Shown piece after piece: positions 15,921 through 23,864 of a stretch of DNA of 64,000 bases. The stretch comes from Candidatus Gastranaerophilales bacterium. Lineage in GTDB: Bacteria > Cyanobacteriota > Vampirovibrionia > Gastranaerophilales > Gastranaerophilaceae. The notes under the pieces are model-generated. The model saw only the letters and a program-made list of their open reading frames with translations. It had not been told where the DNA came from and searched no databases. The stretch is from contig CALUSL010000001.1 of NCBI GenBank assembly GCA_944323425.1, positions 1 through 64,000 of the forward strand, in the 5' to 3' direction. The position numbers and the translations under genes are program-made. How positions within the stretch are numbered: position 1 is the stretch's first letter; each line of letters begins with the position of its first letter.

Positions 15921-16553
15921 ATGTCATCATCAATTGCAAAAATATTAATCATTGACGATAAGCCAAAATTTTTGGCTGATGCACTCCCTTTGTACGGCTA
16001 TGATGTAGATGTTGCTACTGACGGCATGCAGGGTATTAAAAAACTTACAAATGCAAAAACAAAATTTGATCTTGTATTACTTGATGTAATGATGCCGAAT
16101 ATGGACGGATGGGAAACACTGAGAGCAATAAGACAGAACAAACGTTTTTCAGATGTTCCTGTAATAATGATTACAGCTTTGAATGAAGAGCAAAAAGAAA
16201 TATCAGGCTTGAAATTTGGTGCTGATGACTATATTGTGAAACCTTTTATTCTTCCGAACTTGCTTGCTCGTATCGAAGCACTGTTAAGACGTTCCGGCTG
16301 GCAGAAAGAACAATGTTCTCCGAGTAAGGATTTGAAATTTATGAGAGAAGGCGAAATTGAGCCGCTTTCTGCTAGAGAACGCGAAGTATTAAAATTTGCT
16401 GCACTAGGAGATAGTAATAGTAAAATTGCTGAAAAATTATATGTGAGAGAAGTTACCATAAAAACTCACATGAATACTATATTCAAAAAGTTAAAGGTAA
16501 ACAGTAGAACACAGGCGGTTCTGCTTGCAATGCAAATGAGATTGATTGACTAA
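15921..16553 (+). CDS. Response regulator, receiver domain plus LuxR-type DNA-binding domain
   Basis: The N-terminal receiver domain has the acidic pair IIDDK, the phosphorylated Asp in LVLLDVMMPNMDGW (about residue 54), the Thr in IMITA and the Lys in YIVKPF. Its end (LPNLLARIEALLRR) is of the type usually joined to OmpR-like output domains. The C-terminal domain (from ~150) is LuxR/NarL-type: LSAREREVLKFAALGDSNSKIA, shown in part as LSAREREVLKFAA, and VREVTIKTHMNTIFKKL. Plastid and cyanobacterial Ycf29 proteins have this architecture. No histidine kinase is adjacent. AGGAT precedes the ATG. The next gene starts 18 bases downstream. Confidence 0.93.
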   Translation: MSSSIAKILIIDDKPKFLADALPLYGYDVDVATDGMQGIKKLTNAKTKFDLVLLDVMMPNMDGWETLRAIRQNKRFSDVPVIMITALNEEQKEISGLKFGADDYIVKPFILPNLLARIEALLRRSGWQKEQCSPSKDLKFMREGEIEPLSAREREVLKFAALGDSNSKIAEKLYVREVTIKTHMNTIFKKLKVNSRTQAVLLAMQMRLID

Positions 16554-16571
16554 AAAAGGAGATATGCACGA

Positions 16572-17102
16572 ATGTCAGAGTTCACAAAAGAAGAATTATT
16601 TGACTTAATTGTTAATGATGTAGAAAAGTACAACGATTACAAAAAAACACAGGAAGAACTGGATTTGAGTGAACTCGATTTTTCAAATCTGTCATTGGAG
16701 GATGTTGATTTGTCCGGTGCTGATTTGTCAGGCAGCTCTTTCGCAGAAGTTCATTTTACTAATGTCAACTTCTCTGATACGGATTTAACTTCTGCTGACT
16801 TTTCTCATGCAAACCTTGTTGAATGTGATTTTTCAGGTTCTTTGCTCAATGGTACTGAGTACAGCTACGCTGCAGTAAGTTACTGTAACTTTACTGATGC
16901 CGATCTTGCCGGTGCTGTATTTAATGAGAGTGATTTAAGCAATTCTGATTTTTCTGCTGCAGATAATTTGAATGCCGCACGTTTTGATGATGAAACTATA
17001 TGGCCGGATGAAGATTTGCTTCCTGAGGATTTTGATACTACATATACAAAGGATTTGTCATCACTTGAAGATGATGATGAAATGGCATCTCAGGACTATT
17101 AA
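16572..17102 (+). CDS. Pentapeptide-repeat protein
   Basis: Residues ~28-135 are made of A(D/N)LxX-type pentapeptides (DLSGADLSGSSFAEV, NFSDTDLTSADFSHANL, CNFTDADLAGAVFNESDLSNSDF, in part), which fold into a right-handed beta-helix. The tail is very acidic (DEDLLPEDFDTTY and EDDDEM). A good ribosome site AAAGGAG precedes ATG 16572. Such proteins are abundant in cyanobacteria and some mimic DNA, but the function here is unknown. It probably shares a transcript with the response regulator. Confidence 0.9.
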   Translation: MSEFTKEELFDLIVNDVEKYNDYKKTQEELDLSELDFSNLSLEDVDLSGADLSGSSFAEVHFTNVNFSDTDLTSADFSHANLVECDFSGSLLNGTEYSYAAVSYCNFTDADLAGAVFNESDLSNSDFSAADNLNAARFDDETIWPDEDLLPEDFDTTYTKDLSSLEDDDEMASQDY

Positions 17103-17127
17103 TTTTTTAGAACTATCTTGCTCAAAT

Positions 17128-17321
17128 TTGTTTCAGCAAATATAAGCTTTGATGTTTGTTACTTATGCTGACCTTGTCAGAGCCTGAAACAAGTTCTGTA
17201 TTTCATATTTTTGCTGACTCTTATCTGTTGCTCTGTATAAAGAGATGAAATCTCTTTTGCTTGTTCTATGAGAGTTGAACTAATTTTGACTTGTTCATAC
17301 TTTAGTGAGTAAAGCGAACAA
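17128..17321 (+). other. Structured non-coding region before the glutamate synthase operon
   Basis: There is no gene from 17103 to 17429. Within it are several inverted repeats: TTGTTTCAG/CTGAAACAA (17128-17136 with 17184-17192) enclosing the hairpin CTGAC-CTT-GTCAG (17168-17180), with an alternative pairing TCAGCA/TGCTGA (17133-17138 with 17166-17171); AAAGAGAT-GAA-ATCTCTTT plus one more T (17239-17258), a possible weak terminator; and TTGTTC...CTTTA...TAAAG.GAACAA (17291-17321). It may be the 3' end of the pentapeptide transcript, a small RNA or a regulatory region. It lies upstream of the probable operon promoter, so it is not part of that leader. Confidence 0.4.
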
Positions 17322-17361
17322 ATTCTGATATAAAGATTTTATTAAAATTTGGTCTTTTATA

Positions 17362-17390
17362 TTGACATGATGTCTTTATAAAAATATGCT
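17362..17390 (+). promoter_or_regulatory. Promoter of the glutamate synthase operon with overlapping palindrome
   Basis: TTGACA (17362-17367), a 17-base spacer, then TATGCT (17385-17390) is a good sigma-70 type promoter, placing the RNA start near 17397 and the leader at about 33 bases. The -35 box overlaps a palindrome GACAT-G-ATGTC (17364-17374), a candidate repressor operator. Confidence 0.65.
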
Positions 17391-17429
17391 AGAAATACAG
17401 AGTGTTTGGAGAGATTAAGAAATAGCAGC

Positions 17430-18539
17430 ATGTGTAGAATAGGTGCCATCAAATCAAAAAAATATTTTCATCCCGTAAAAACGCTTGAACTTATGCGTTC
17501 TCAACAAAAAGGACATGACAACTCGGGCTTTGCTTTTGTTATGCAAGATCTGGGCGGAATATTTGAGGGCTATAAAGATTTACCGACTTTGTCTATGGCA
17601 TGTACAAATGATGGTATGCATATTGCAGAAGATATTTTACACTCTATCGGATTCGTTCGTGTTATGCAGTGGACTCCGGATATTCATCCTGATATTGAGG
17701 GGTTGAATATCAGACCTATGCCCAACTATGTGTTTGAGGTATTTAATTATCCCCGTTCTTACAAATATGCTCCGCTGTCAGAAAAAGAAGATTTATTGGT
17801 AGATACACGTTTGAAGCTCAGAAAAGCATTGGAAGAAGCTGATGAGGGCTATGTATATTCATTCTGGCCTGATATACTGACACTGAAAGAAATAGGTGAT
17901 CCCCGTGATATTGGTACTTATTTCGGCTTGTGGGAAGAAAATTCTGACTTTACCGCAAAAATTATTACAGCTCAGTGCCGGCAGAACACAAATTACGATA
18001 TTGTGCGTTATGCGGCGCATCCCTTCTTTTTGCAAGGCTATACAGCGCTTGTAAACGGAGAAAATACTTTTTATGAAAAAAATAAACTGTTTCAGCAAAG
18101 TCTTTATAAAGGATATATCGGCTTCGAGAGTGATTCACAGTGCTTTTTATATACGCTTCATTATGTAAACAAAATTCTCAAATGGCCGCTTAAGTATTTC
18201 AAACATGTTATTACCCCGTTACCATATAACGAAATAACCGGTAGGGCTGACAGAGATATTTTGTTAAAAATAAAAGCATCTCTTGCACATCTTGAAATAA
18301 ACGGACCAAATACAATGATAGGAGTTACTCCTGACGGAACTTTGTTCACTGTGTGCGATTCAAAAAAACTCCGTCCGGTTGTTGTCGGCGGAAACGATGA
18401 TACGGTAATTATCACATCAGAAGTTACCGGCATAAATGAGGTTATTCCCGACCGTGATATTTCCTGTGATATTTATCCGAATGAACGTGAAATGGTTGTT
18501 GTAGATAATAATTTAAATATTGAAAGGTGGCACCAATAG
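17430..18539 (+). CDS. Glutamate synthase, class II glutamine amidotransferase subunit
   Basis: This corresponds to the N-terminal glutaminase domain of GltB made as a separate protein. The frame is open from a TTG at 17406, but ATG 17430 gives MCRIGAI, and cleavage of Met would expose Cys2, the catalytic nucleophile of class II amidotransferases. Downstream are QKGHDNSGFAF, the counterpart of the RGPDSSG region, and a C-terminal strand-rich part (NGPNTMIGVTPDGTLF, SEVTGINEV). It releases ammonia from glutamine for transfer to the FMN subunit encoded next, with which it overlaps by 13 bases. Stand-alone subunits of this type occur in archaeal-type glutamate synthases and some anaerobic bacteria. 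Confidence 0.85.
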   Translation: MCRIGAIKSKKYFHPVKTLELMRSQQKGHDNSGFAFVMQDLGGIFEGYKDLPTLSMACTNDGMHIAEDILHSIGFVRVMQWTPDIHPDIEGLNIRPMPNYVFEVFNYPRSYKYAPLSEKEDLLVDTRLKLRKALEEADEGYVYSFWPDILTLKEIGDPRDIGTYFGLWEENSDFTAKIITAQCRQNTNYDIVRYAAHPFFLQGYTALVNGENTFYEKNKLFQQSLYKGYIGFESDSQCFLYTLHYVNKILKWPLKYFKHVITPLPYNEITGRADRDILLKIKASLAHLEINGPNTMIGVTPDGTLFTVCDSKKLRPVVVGGNDDTVIITSEVTGINEVIPDRDISCDIYPNEREMVVVDNNLNIERWHQ

Positions 18540-20182
18540 ATACTCGTATTATAAAATCGAATGACATATCAAAAGATGATTTGATGTGGCAGATAGAATA
18601 TAACCCACAAAGATGCACTCTTTGCGGAAAGTGTGCTGCTGCTTGTACGTTTAATGCGATTAAGCCGGATGTTGAAAGACGCAGAAAAGTATACAGCGAG
18701 GGGGCTGAGCCAAAACCTAACGTAAAATGGATAACAGAACCTGTTATAAAACAAATTGTCAGAACAAATAAAAATTGTGTCGGATGCGGTATGTGTGCAA
18801 AGGTTTGTCCCAATGAAGCTATCAAGCCGGTTTACAATGATAAACATCGCATGAATGTAAAATATCGTGCAGAAAATGCGGATTCTCCTAAAAGAGGAGG
18901 ACGTACAAATCTCCATACTGAAGGTCGTACGCTTGATAAGATTAAAATCGGACGAATCTCCCAGATGACTGACCCGTCGCTGGATGCGCAGAGACATACT
19001 TTTGATTTGCTCGCTCCATTTGGTCGTGTATTGCCGCCTGAACAGCTGCCTTTTGTTGTAAAAGACGGTGAGCTGCAAATGTCTCAGAATGGACCAAAAA
19101 CACAATGGATTTATCCTATTATTATAGGAGATATGTCTATTGGCGCGTTGTCTACAAGAATGTGGGAAGCGGTTGCTATTGCTACAGCTTATTTGAATGA
19201 AGTCGTTGGATTGCCGGTTAGAATGTGCAGCGGAGAGGGCGGTATGCCTTTGAAACTCTTAAAATCACGCTATCTGAAATATATGATTTTACAAATTGCG
19301 TCAGGACATTTTGGCTGGGACAGAATTATCAATACGATGCCTGAAATGGTGGAAGATCCGGCAGGGATTTTGATAAAAATAGGACAGGGCGCAAAACCCG
19401 GTGATGGCGGGCTATTGCTCGCTAAAAAGGTTGTGCGTCATATTCAGGAGATCAGGGGCGTTCCTAAATCTGATTTGTTATCTCCTCCGAATCATCAGGG
19501 GCTGTATTCAATTGAAGAAAGCGTTCAAAAAATGTTTTTGTCAATGAATTCTGCTTTCAAATTCAGAGTTCCTGTTGCGATTAAAGTTGCTGCTTCGACT
19601 ACGAGCGTAAGTGTATATAATAACCTGCTGAGAGATCCTTATAATATTGTAGGCGGATTTTTCCTCGACGGTATTGCCGGAGGAACCGGCGCAGCTCATG
19701 AGGTATCTCTTGATCATACCGGTCATCCGATAGTTTCAAGATTAAGAGATTGTTATCTTGCTGCTGTCCACCAGGGTAAGCAGGGGCAAATTCCGCTATG
19801 GGCAGCCGGCGGTATTGGTATGAATGGTACGCTTGCTGCTGACGCATTTAAGATGATATGCCTCGGAGCAAACGGGGTATTTACTGGTAAACTTATATTG
19901 CAAATAGCCGGATGTGTCGGCAATGATTACGGTAAATGCAATGCTTGCAATACCGGATTATGCCCTGTCGGTATTACGACACAAAACAGAACACTTGTGG
20001 ACCGGCTGGATGTTGATAAGGTTGCGGAAAATATTGTAAATTACTTTATTGCAACAAATACAGAACTGAAAAAGCTTCTGGCACCGATAGGAAACAGTTC
20101 ACTTCCTGTCGGACGTTCGGATGCGCTTGTAACAGTTGATAAAAATGTTGCCACAAGACTGGAAATTCAGCATGTTTGCTAG
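18527..20182 (+). CDS. Glutamate synthase FMN/iron-sulfur catalytic subunit with N-terminal ferredoxin domain
   Basis: Residues ~25-100 hold two 4Fe-4S motifs, CTLCGKCAAAC and CVGCGMCAKVCP. The rest is the central FMN-binding barrel of GltB: MCSGEGGMPLKL, KIGQGAKPGDGG, the glutamate synthase signature around DGIAGGTGAA, GGIGMNGTLAADAFKMICLGA (in part GGIGMNGTLA), and the 3Fe-4S Cys cluster KCNACNTGLCPVGI. It condenses ammonia and 2-oxoglutarate to glutamate, taking electrons through the clusters. The start is GTG 18527, overlapping the upstream stop; an ATG at 18584 (MWQIEY) is an alternative. This is the archaeal-type large subunit architecture, without the GATase and GXGXG domains, which are encoded by the two flanking genes. 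Confidence 0.9.
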   Translation: MAPIDTRIIKSNDISKDDLMWQIEYNPQRCTLCGKCAAACTFNAIKPDVERRRKVYSEGAEPKPNVKWITEPVIKQIVRTNKNCVGCGMCAKVCPNEAIKPVYNDKHRMNVKYRAENADSPKRGGRTNLHTEGRTLDKIKIGRISQMTDPSLDAQRHTFDLLAPFGRVLPPEQLPFVVKDGELQMSQNGPKTQWIYPIIIGDMSIGALSTRMWEAVAIATAYLNEVVGLPVRMCSGEGGMPLKLLKSRYLKYMILQIASGHFGWDRIINTMPEMVEDPAGILIKIGQGAKPGDGGLLLAKKVVRHIQEIRGVPKSDLLSPPNHQGLYSIEESVQKMFLSMNSAFKFRVPVAIKVAASTTSVSVYNNLLRDPYNIVGGFFLDGIAGGTGAAHEVSLDHTGHPIVSRLRDCYLAAVHQGKQGQIPLWAAGGIGMNGTLAADAFKMICLGANGVFTGKLILQIAGCVGNDYGKCNACNTGLCPVGITTQNRTLVDRLDVDKVAENIVNYFIATNTELKKLLAPIGNSSLPVGRSDALVTVDKNVATRLEIQHVC

Positions 20183-20195
20183 GAATTAGAATAAA

Positions 20196-22535
20196 ATGAG
20201 CAATAAATTTATTATTAACAGTTTAATGGACAATAAAAGACTCTCGACTCAAGAGCTTTTACAGCTCATATATGAAAAAATAAATGAGGGTTTTACAGAA
20301 TTTGAAATTACTGCATCGGGTCAGCATAATATAGGCGGTCCATTGTGGACAAATGACGGAACACCCCTGGAGTTTGATGTGAAAAATCCGGGTCAGCGTG
20401 TCGGTTCAATGGGAATGCCGGGTACAAAAATTGTTGTCGAGGGCTCTGCGCCTGCAGATGTTGGCTGGCTGAACTCCGGTGCGGAAATTATTGTTAAAGG
20501 CGATGGTGGTGATACTACTGCTCATTGCGCGGCAAGCGGGAAAATATACATTGGCGGTCGTGTAGGTACCCGATCCGGCGCATTAATGAAACATGACCCT
20601 AAATACCCTGCGCCTGAATTTTGGGTTTTGAAAAATACCGGTTCATTTTCTTTTGAATTTATGGGCGGCGGCACGGCTGTAGTCTGCGGTGTTGATTGCG
20701 AAGATTCTGAGTCTGTTATTGGCAGTCGTTCTTGTGTCGGTATGGTCGGGGGCACAATATATTTCAGAGGTAACGTCAAGGATCTTTCGTCGGATGTCTA
20801 TATAGTAGAGCTGGATGAAAATGACAAAAACTTCTTGTCTGACGGCATACTGGACTTTCTTGAGAAAATAAACAGAACTGATTTGATAGACAGGCTGTCA
20901 GATTTTTCGCAATGGAAAAAAATAGTTGCAAAATCGTATGAGGAAAGAAAATCAAACCATCTTATACCTATAAAAGATTTTAGAAAAAATAACTGGGTTG
21001 AGGGCGGTATATTTTCAGATGTTTATGAGGATGATTTTGAGGTGTCTCCTATTGTTTCTAAGGGAACACACCGTCTTCGTTATCCTGTATGGGAAAATTC
21101 AGCATTGAGTGCGCCATGCGAAAATCACTGTCCTATCGGAATACCTACTCAAAAAAGAATTAGTTTAATCAGAAATGGTAAGCTAAAAGAAGCTATTGAA
21201 CTGGTTTTTAATTACAGTCCTTTTCCTGCTTCTGTTTGTGGTAAATTATGTCCTAACCTTTGCATGGAAGAATGCAGCAGAGGATTTGTTGACGAACATA
21301 TAAAAGTTGCTGATCTCGGTATAATGAGTCGTGATGTAATTGCTCCTTCTTTTCCGACAACTAAAGCAGAAAAAGTTGCGGTGATAGGGGCAGGTGTTGC
21401 CGGTCTTTCAGCCGCATGGCAGTTAAAGATGCGCGGATACAGTGTGCAGGTGTTCGATGAAGATTCGGACATAGGCGGAAAACTTCGTCAGGTAATACCA
21501 GTAGAACGATTGCCCAAAGAGTATCTTGATAAAGAACTCGGACGCTTAAAAACCTCCGGGATAAATTTTACGCTGGGTCATAGAGTTGATTCAGAGGTGT
21601 TTAACAAAATCAATGAATATTTTGATGCTGTTATAATTGCTTGCGGAGCTCACAATCCTGTTGTAATACCTGTTGAGGGAAATGAAAAGCTTGTGAAGGG
21701 GTTGGATTTTCTAAAACGGATTAATCGCGGAGAACATCCGGAAATAGGTAAGAAAGTCGTAATTATAGGTGCCGGTAATGCAGCAATGGATGTTGTTATA
21801 GGTGCTTATAAGATGGGCGCGGAACAGGTTACTGCAATAGATATTCAAAAACCTGCCGCTTTTGAAAAAGAAATAGAACATGCAAAATCACTTGGCGCTG
21901 AGATTTTGTATCCCTGTTTTACCGAAAAGGTTACAGAAGAGGGTGTTTATCTGAAAGATGGAAGATTTTTGCCTGCTGATACTGTGATAATATCAATCGG
22001 TGACCGTCCTGATTTCGGATTTTTGAATTCTGAATATCTGGATGAACGCGGATTTGTAAAATTGGACGAATATAAAAGATGTGTCCAAAACCAGAAAGTC
22101 TTTCTTGCCGGTGATTCCATAAGACAGGGACTTTTTACGAACGCTATTGCGGAAGGAAACCATGCAGCCGAAAATGTTGTACATATGTTTAAGGGTGAGT
22201 CTTTAGATACCTTTGAAAAGTCGCCTCAGCTGCCCAGGGACAGGATTAAAACCGAGTATTATCAAGGGCTTTCGTCACCTGCCGTGCAAAAGATAGAAGC
22301 GTGGGATGAAAAGGACAGATGCCTTAGCTGCGGTTTATGCAGAGACTGTGAATTCTGTTTAAATGCTTGTCCAGAACAGGCTATTTCTAAGTATACGGAT
22401 GCGAACGGAAATACTATATATGTATCTAACGAAGAAAGGTGTATAGGCTGCGGCATATGCGCAGGTGTATGCCCTTGCGGTATATGGACAATGAAGGATA
22501 ATTTTGAAAATATAGATGAGTTAGCAAGCATTTAG
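20196..22535 (+). CDS. Fusion of GltB GXGXG domain, GltD-like oxidoreductase and ferredoxin
   Basis: Three modules in 779 residues. First, about 1-250: a right-handed beta-helix with the repeated G-x-x-G-x-x-x-G patterns of the GltB C-terminal domain (GQRVGSMGMPGTKIVVEG, GKIYIGGRVGTRSGALM). Second, about 290-670: a GltD-like electron-transfer unit, with the Cys-rich entry CENHCPIGIPTQ, CGKLCPNLCMEECSRG, FAD-binding VAVIGAGVAGLSAAWQL and NAD(P)-binding VVIIGAGNAAMDVV. Third, about 700-770: two 4Fe-4S motifs (CLSCGLCRDCEFCLNACP, CIGCGICAGVCPCG). It should deliver NAD(P)H electrons to the FMN subunit. It begins 13 bases after that gene. Joining GXGXG to GltD is unusual. Confidence 0.88.
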   Translation: MSNKFIINSLMDNKRLSTQELLQLIYEKINEGFTEFEITASGQHNIGGPLWTNDGTPLEFDVKNPGQRVGSMGMPGTKIVVEGSAPADVGWLNSGAEIIVKGDGGDTTAHCAASGKIYIGGRVGTRSGALMKHDPKYPAPEFWVLKNTGSFSFEFMGGGTAVVCGVDCEDSESVIGSRSCVGMVGGTIYFRGNVKDLSSDVYIVELDENDKNFLSDGILDFLEKINRTDLIDRLSDFSQWKKIVAKSYEERKSNHLIPIKDFRKNNWVEGGIFSDVYEDDFEVSPIVSKGTHRLRYPVWENSALSAPCENHCPIGIPTQKRISLIRNGKLKEAIELVFNYSPFPASVCGKLCPNLCMEECSRGFVDEHIKVADLGIMSRDVIAPSFPTTKAEKVAVIGAGVAGLSAAWQLKMRGYSVQVFDEDSDIGGKLRQVIPVERLPKEYLDKELGRLKTSGINFTLGHRVDSEVFNKINEYFDAVIIACGAHNPVVIPVEGNEKLVKGLDFLKRINRGEHPEIGKKVVIIGAGNAAMDVVIGAYKMGAEQVTAIDIQKPAAFEKEIEHAKSLGAEILYPCFTEKVTEEGVYLKDGRFLPADTVIISIGDRPDFGFLNSEYLDERGFVKLDEYKRCVQNQKVFLAGDSIRQGLFTNAIAEGNHAAENVVHMFKGESLDTFEKSPQLPRDRIKTEYYQGLSSPAVQKIEAWDEKDRCLSCGLCRDCEFCLNACPEQAISKYTDANGNTIYVSNEERCIGCGICAGVCPCGIWTMKDNFENIDELASI

Positions 22536-22541
22536 TCTTGT

Positions 22542-23864
22542 TTATTGACTTTGACAATTCTGTAAATATTCTTCAAGCCATTTTATTGCTCTGTTTGAAA
22601 GCATTTCTGTTTTTAATTTTTTATTCTTTTTTATTTTTTTGTCCGCGATAAGTTCATCGACAATACCCCAGTTTGAATTTACCGGCTGAAAATTTTTGTG
22701 CTCCTCTGATGAGATATATCTTGTCAGGGCACCCAGCATTGAAAATCCGGAAAGTTCAATCAAATGTTCTCCTTTTAAAAATTTTGCCATATTAATTCCG
22801 GCAAGCATACCTGTTGCTATTGATTCTGTATAACCTTCTGTACCTGTGATTTGACCTGCAAAAAATAGGTCATTTCGCTTTCTGCACTGGAGCGTAGCAT
22901 TCAAGAGCTTAGGGCTATTGATAAATGTGTTTCTGTGCATTACTCCGTATCTTAAAATGTTTGCATTTTCGAGTCCCGGTATAGAATGCACAAGTTCCTT
23001 CTGTGCACCCCACTTTAAATTAGTTTGAAAACCAACAAGATTGTACATAGTTGCTGACAAATTGTCCTGTCTTAACTGAACAACAGCATAATTCTTTTCA
23101 CCTGTTCGTTTATCTATAAGCCCGACAGGTTTCAGCGGTCCGTATCGTAATGTGTCTACCCCCCGTGAAGCAAGTACTTCGACAGGCAGACAAGATTCAA
23201 AAAATTTTGCATTTTTTTCAAATTCTTTGAGCTCAATTTTAGGTGCGTTAATCAGTATATTGTAGAAATTTTCATACTGCTCTTTATTCATCGGGCAATT
23301 TATATAGGATGCTTCTCCTTTATCATATCTGCTGGCATAAAAAGCTATATCAAAATTAATGGAATCTTTTTCAATAATCGGAGCTATGGCATCGAAAAAA
23401 TGTAAATGCTCTTCTCCTGCAAAATCTTTTATATTTTCTGCCAGAGGTTCTGATGTTAACGGACCTGATGCAATAATAACAGGAACATTTTCCGGAATTT
23501 GGGTGACCTCTTCTCTAATAATTTTTATTTTTTCATTGTCTTCGAGCAGTCTTTTTACATTCAAGGAAAATGCTTCTCTATCAATAGCAAGAGCATTTCC
23601 TGCAGGTACAGCAACATTTAATGCTTCTTTTATGAGAAAAGAGCCCAGCATTTGTAATTCTTTTTTCAAAAGCCCGCTTGCATTCGTCGGGTCAAGAGAA
23701 CCAAGACTATTACTGCATACAAATTCTGCAGGATAATCTGTTTTGTGAGCACCCGTTGTTTTTAATGGCCGCATTTCATACAGGTCGACATCTATTCCCT
23801 GTTTTGCAAGCTGTAATGCGGCTTCTGAACCGGCTAATCCCGCGCCTATTACTACCGCTTTCAT
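22542..23864 (-). CDS. trmFO: Methylenetetrahydrofolate-tRNA uracil-5-methyltransferase
   Basis: TrmFO makes 5-methyluridine at position 54 in the tRNA T-loop, using methylene-tetrahydrofolate and FADH2. The sequence has the FAD-binding VVIGAGLAGSEAALQLA at the N-terminus, YEMRP, HKTDYPAEFVCSNSLG, GLLKKELQ, and a C-terminal GQITGTEGYTESIATG block, all characteristic. The length of 440 residues is standard. The start overlaps the stop of the HD-GYP gene by one base, so both are in one leftward operon. The stop lies 7 bases from that of the convergent glutamate synthase gene. Confidence 0.96.
   Translation of the reverse strand: MKAVVIGAGLAGSEAALQLAKQGIDVDLYEMRPLKTTGAHKTDYPAEFVCSNSLGSLDPTNASGLLKKELQMLGSFLIKEALNVAVPAGNALAIDREAFSLNVKRLLEDNEKIKIIREEVTQIPENVPVIIASGPLTSEPLAENIKDFAGEEHLHFFDAIAPIIEKDSINFDIAFYASRYDKGEASYINCPMNKEQYENFYNILINAPKIELKEFEKNAKFFESCLPVEVLASRGVDTLRYGPLKPVGLIDKRTGEKNYAVVQLRQDNLSATMYNLVGFQTNLKWGAQKELVHSIPGLENANILRYGVMHRNTFINSPKLLNATLQCRKRNDLFFAGQITGTEGYTESIATGMLAGINMAKFLKGEHLIELSGFSMLGALTRYISSEEHKNFQPVNSNWGIVDELIADKKIKKNKKLKTEMLSNRAIKWLEEYLQNCQSQ

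Noticed and set aside
17103-17429. A tRNA or glutamine riboswitch in the gap before the glutamate synthase operon
   Set aside because: No cloverleaf with a T-loop GTTCRA arm was found, and the sequence does not contain the conserved core of the glnA/glutamine riboswitch as I remember it.
18442-19105. Overlapping leftward frames of 127 and 178 residues inside the glutamate synthase gene
   Set aside because: They are antisense to a conserved iron-sulfur/FMN protein, lack recognisable domains and have no ribosome site.
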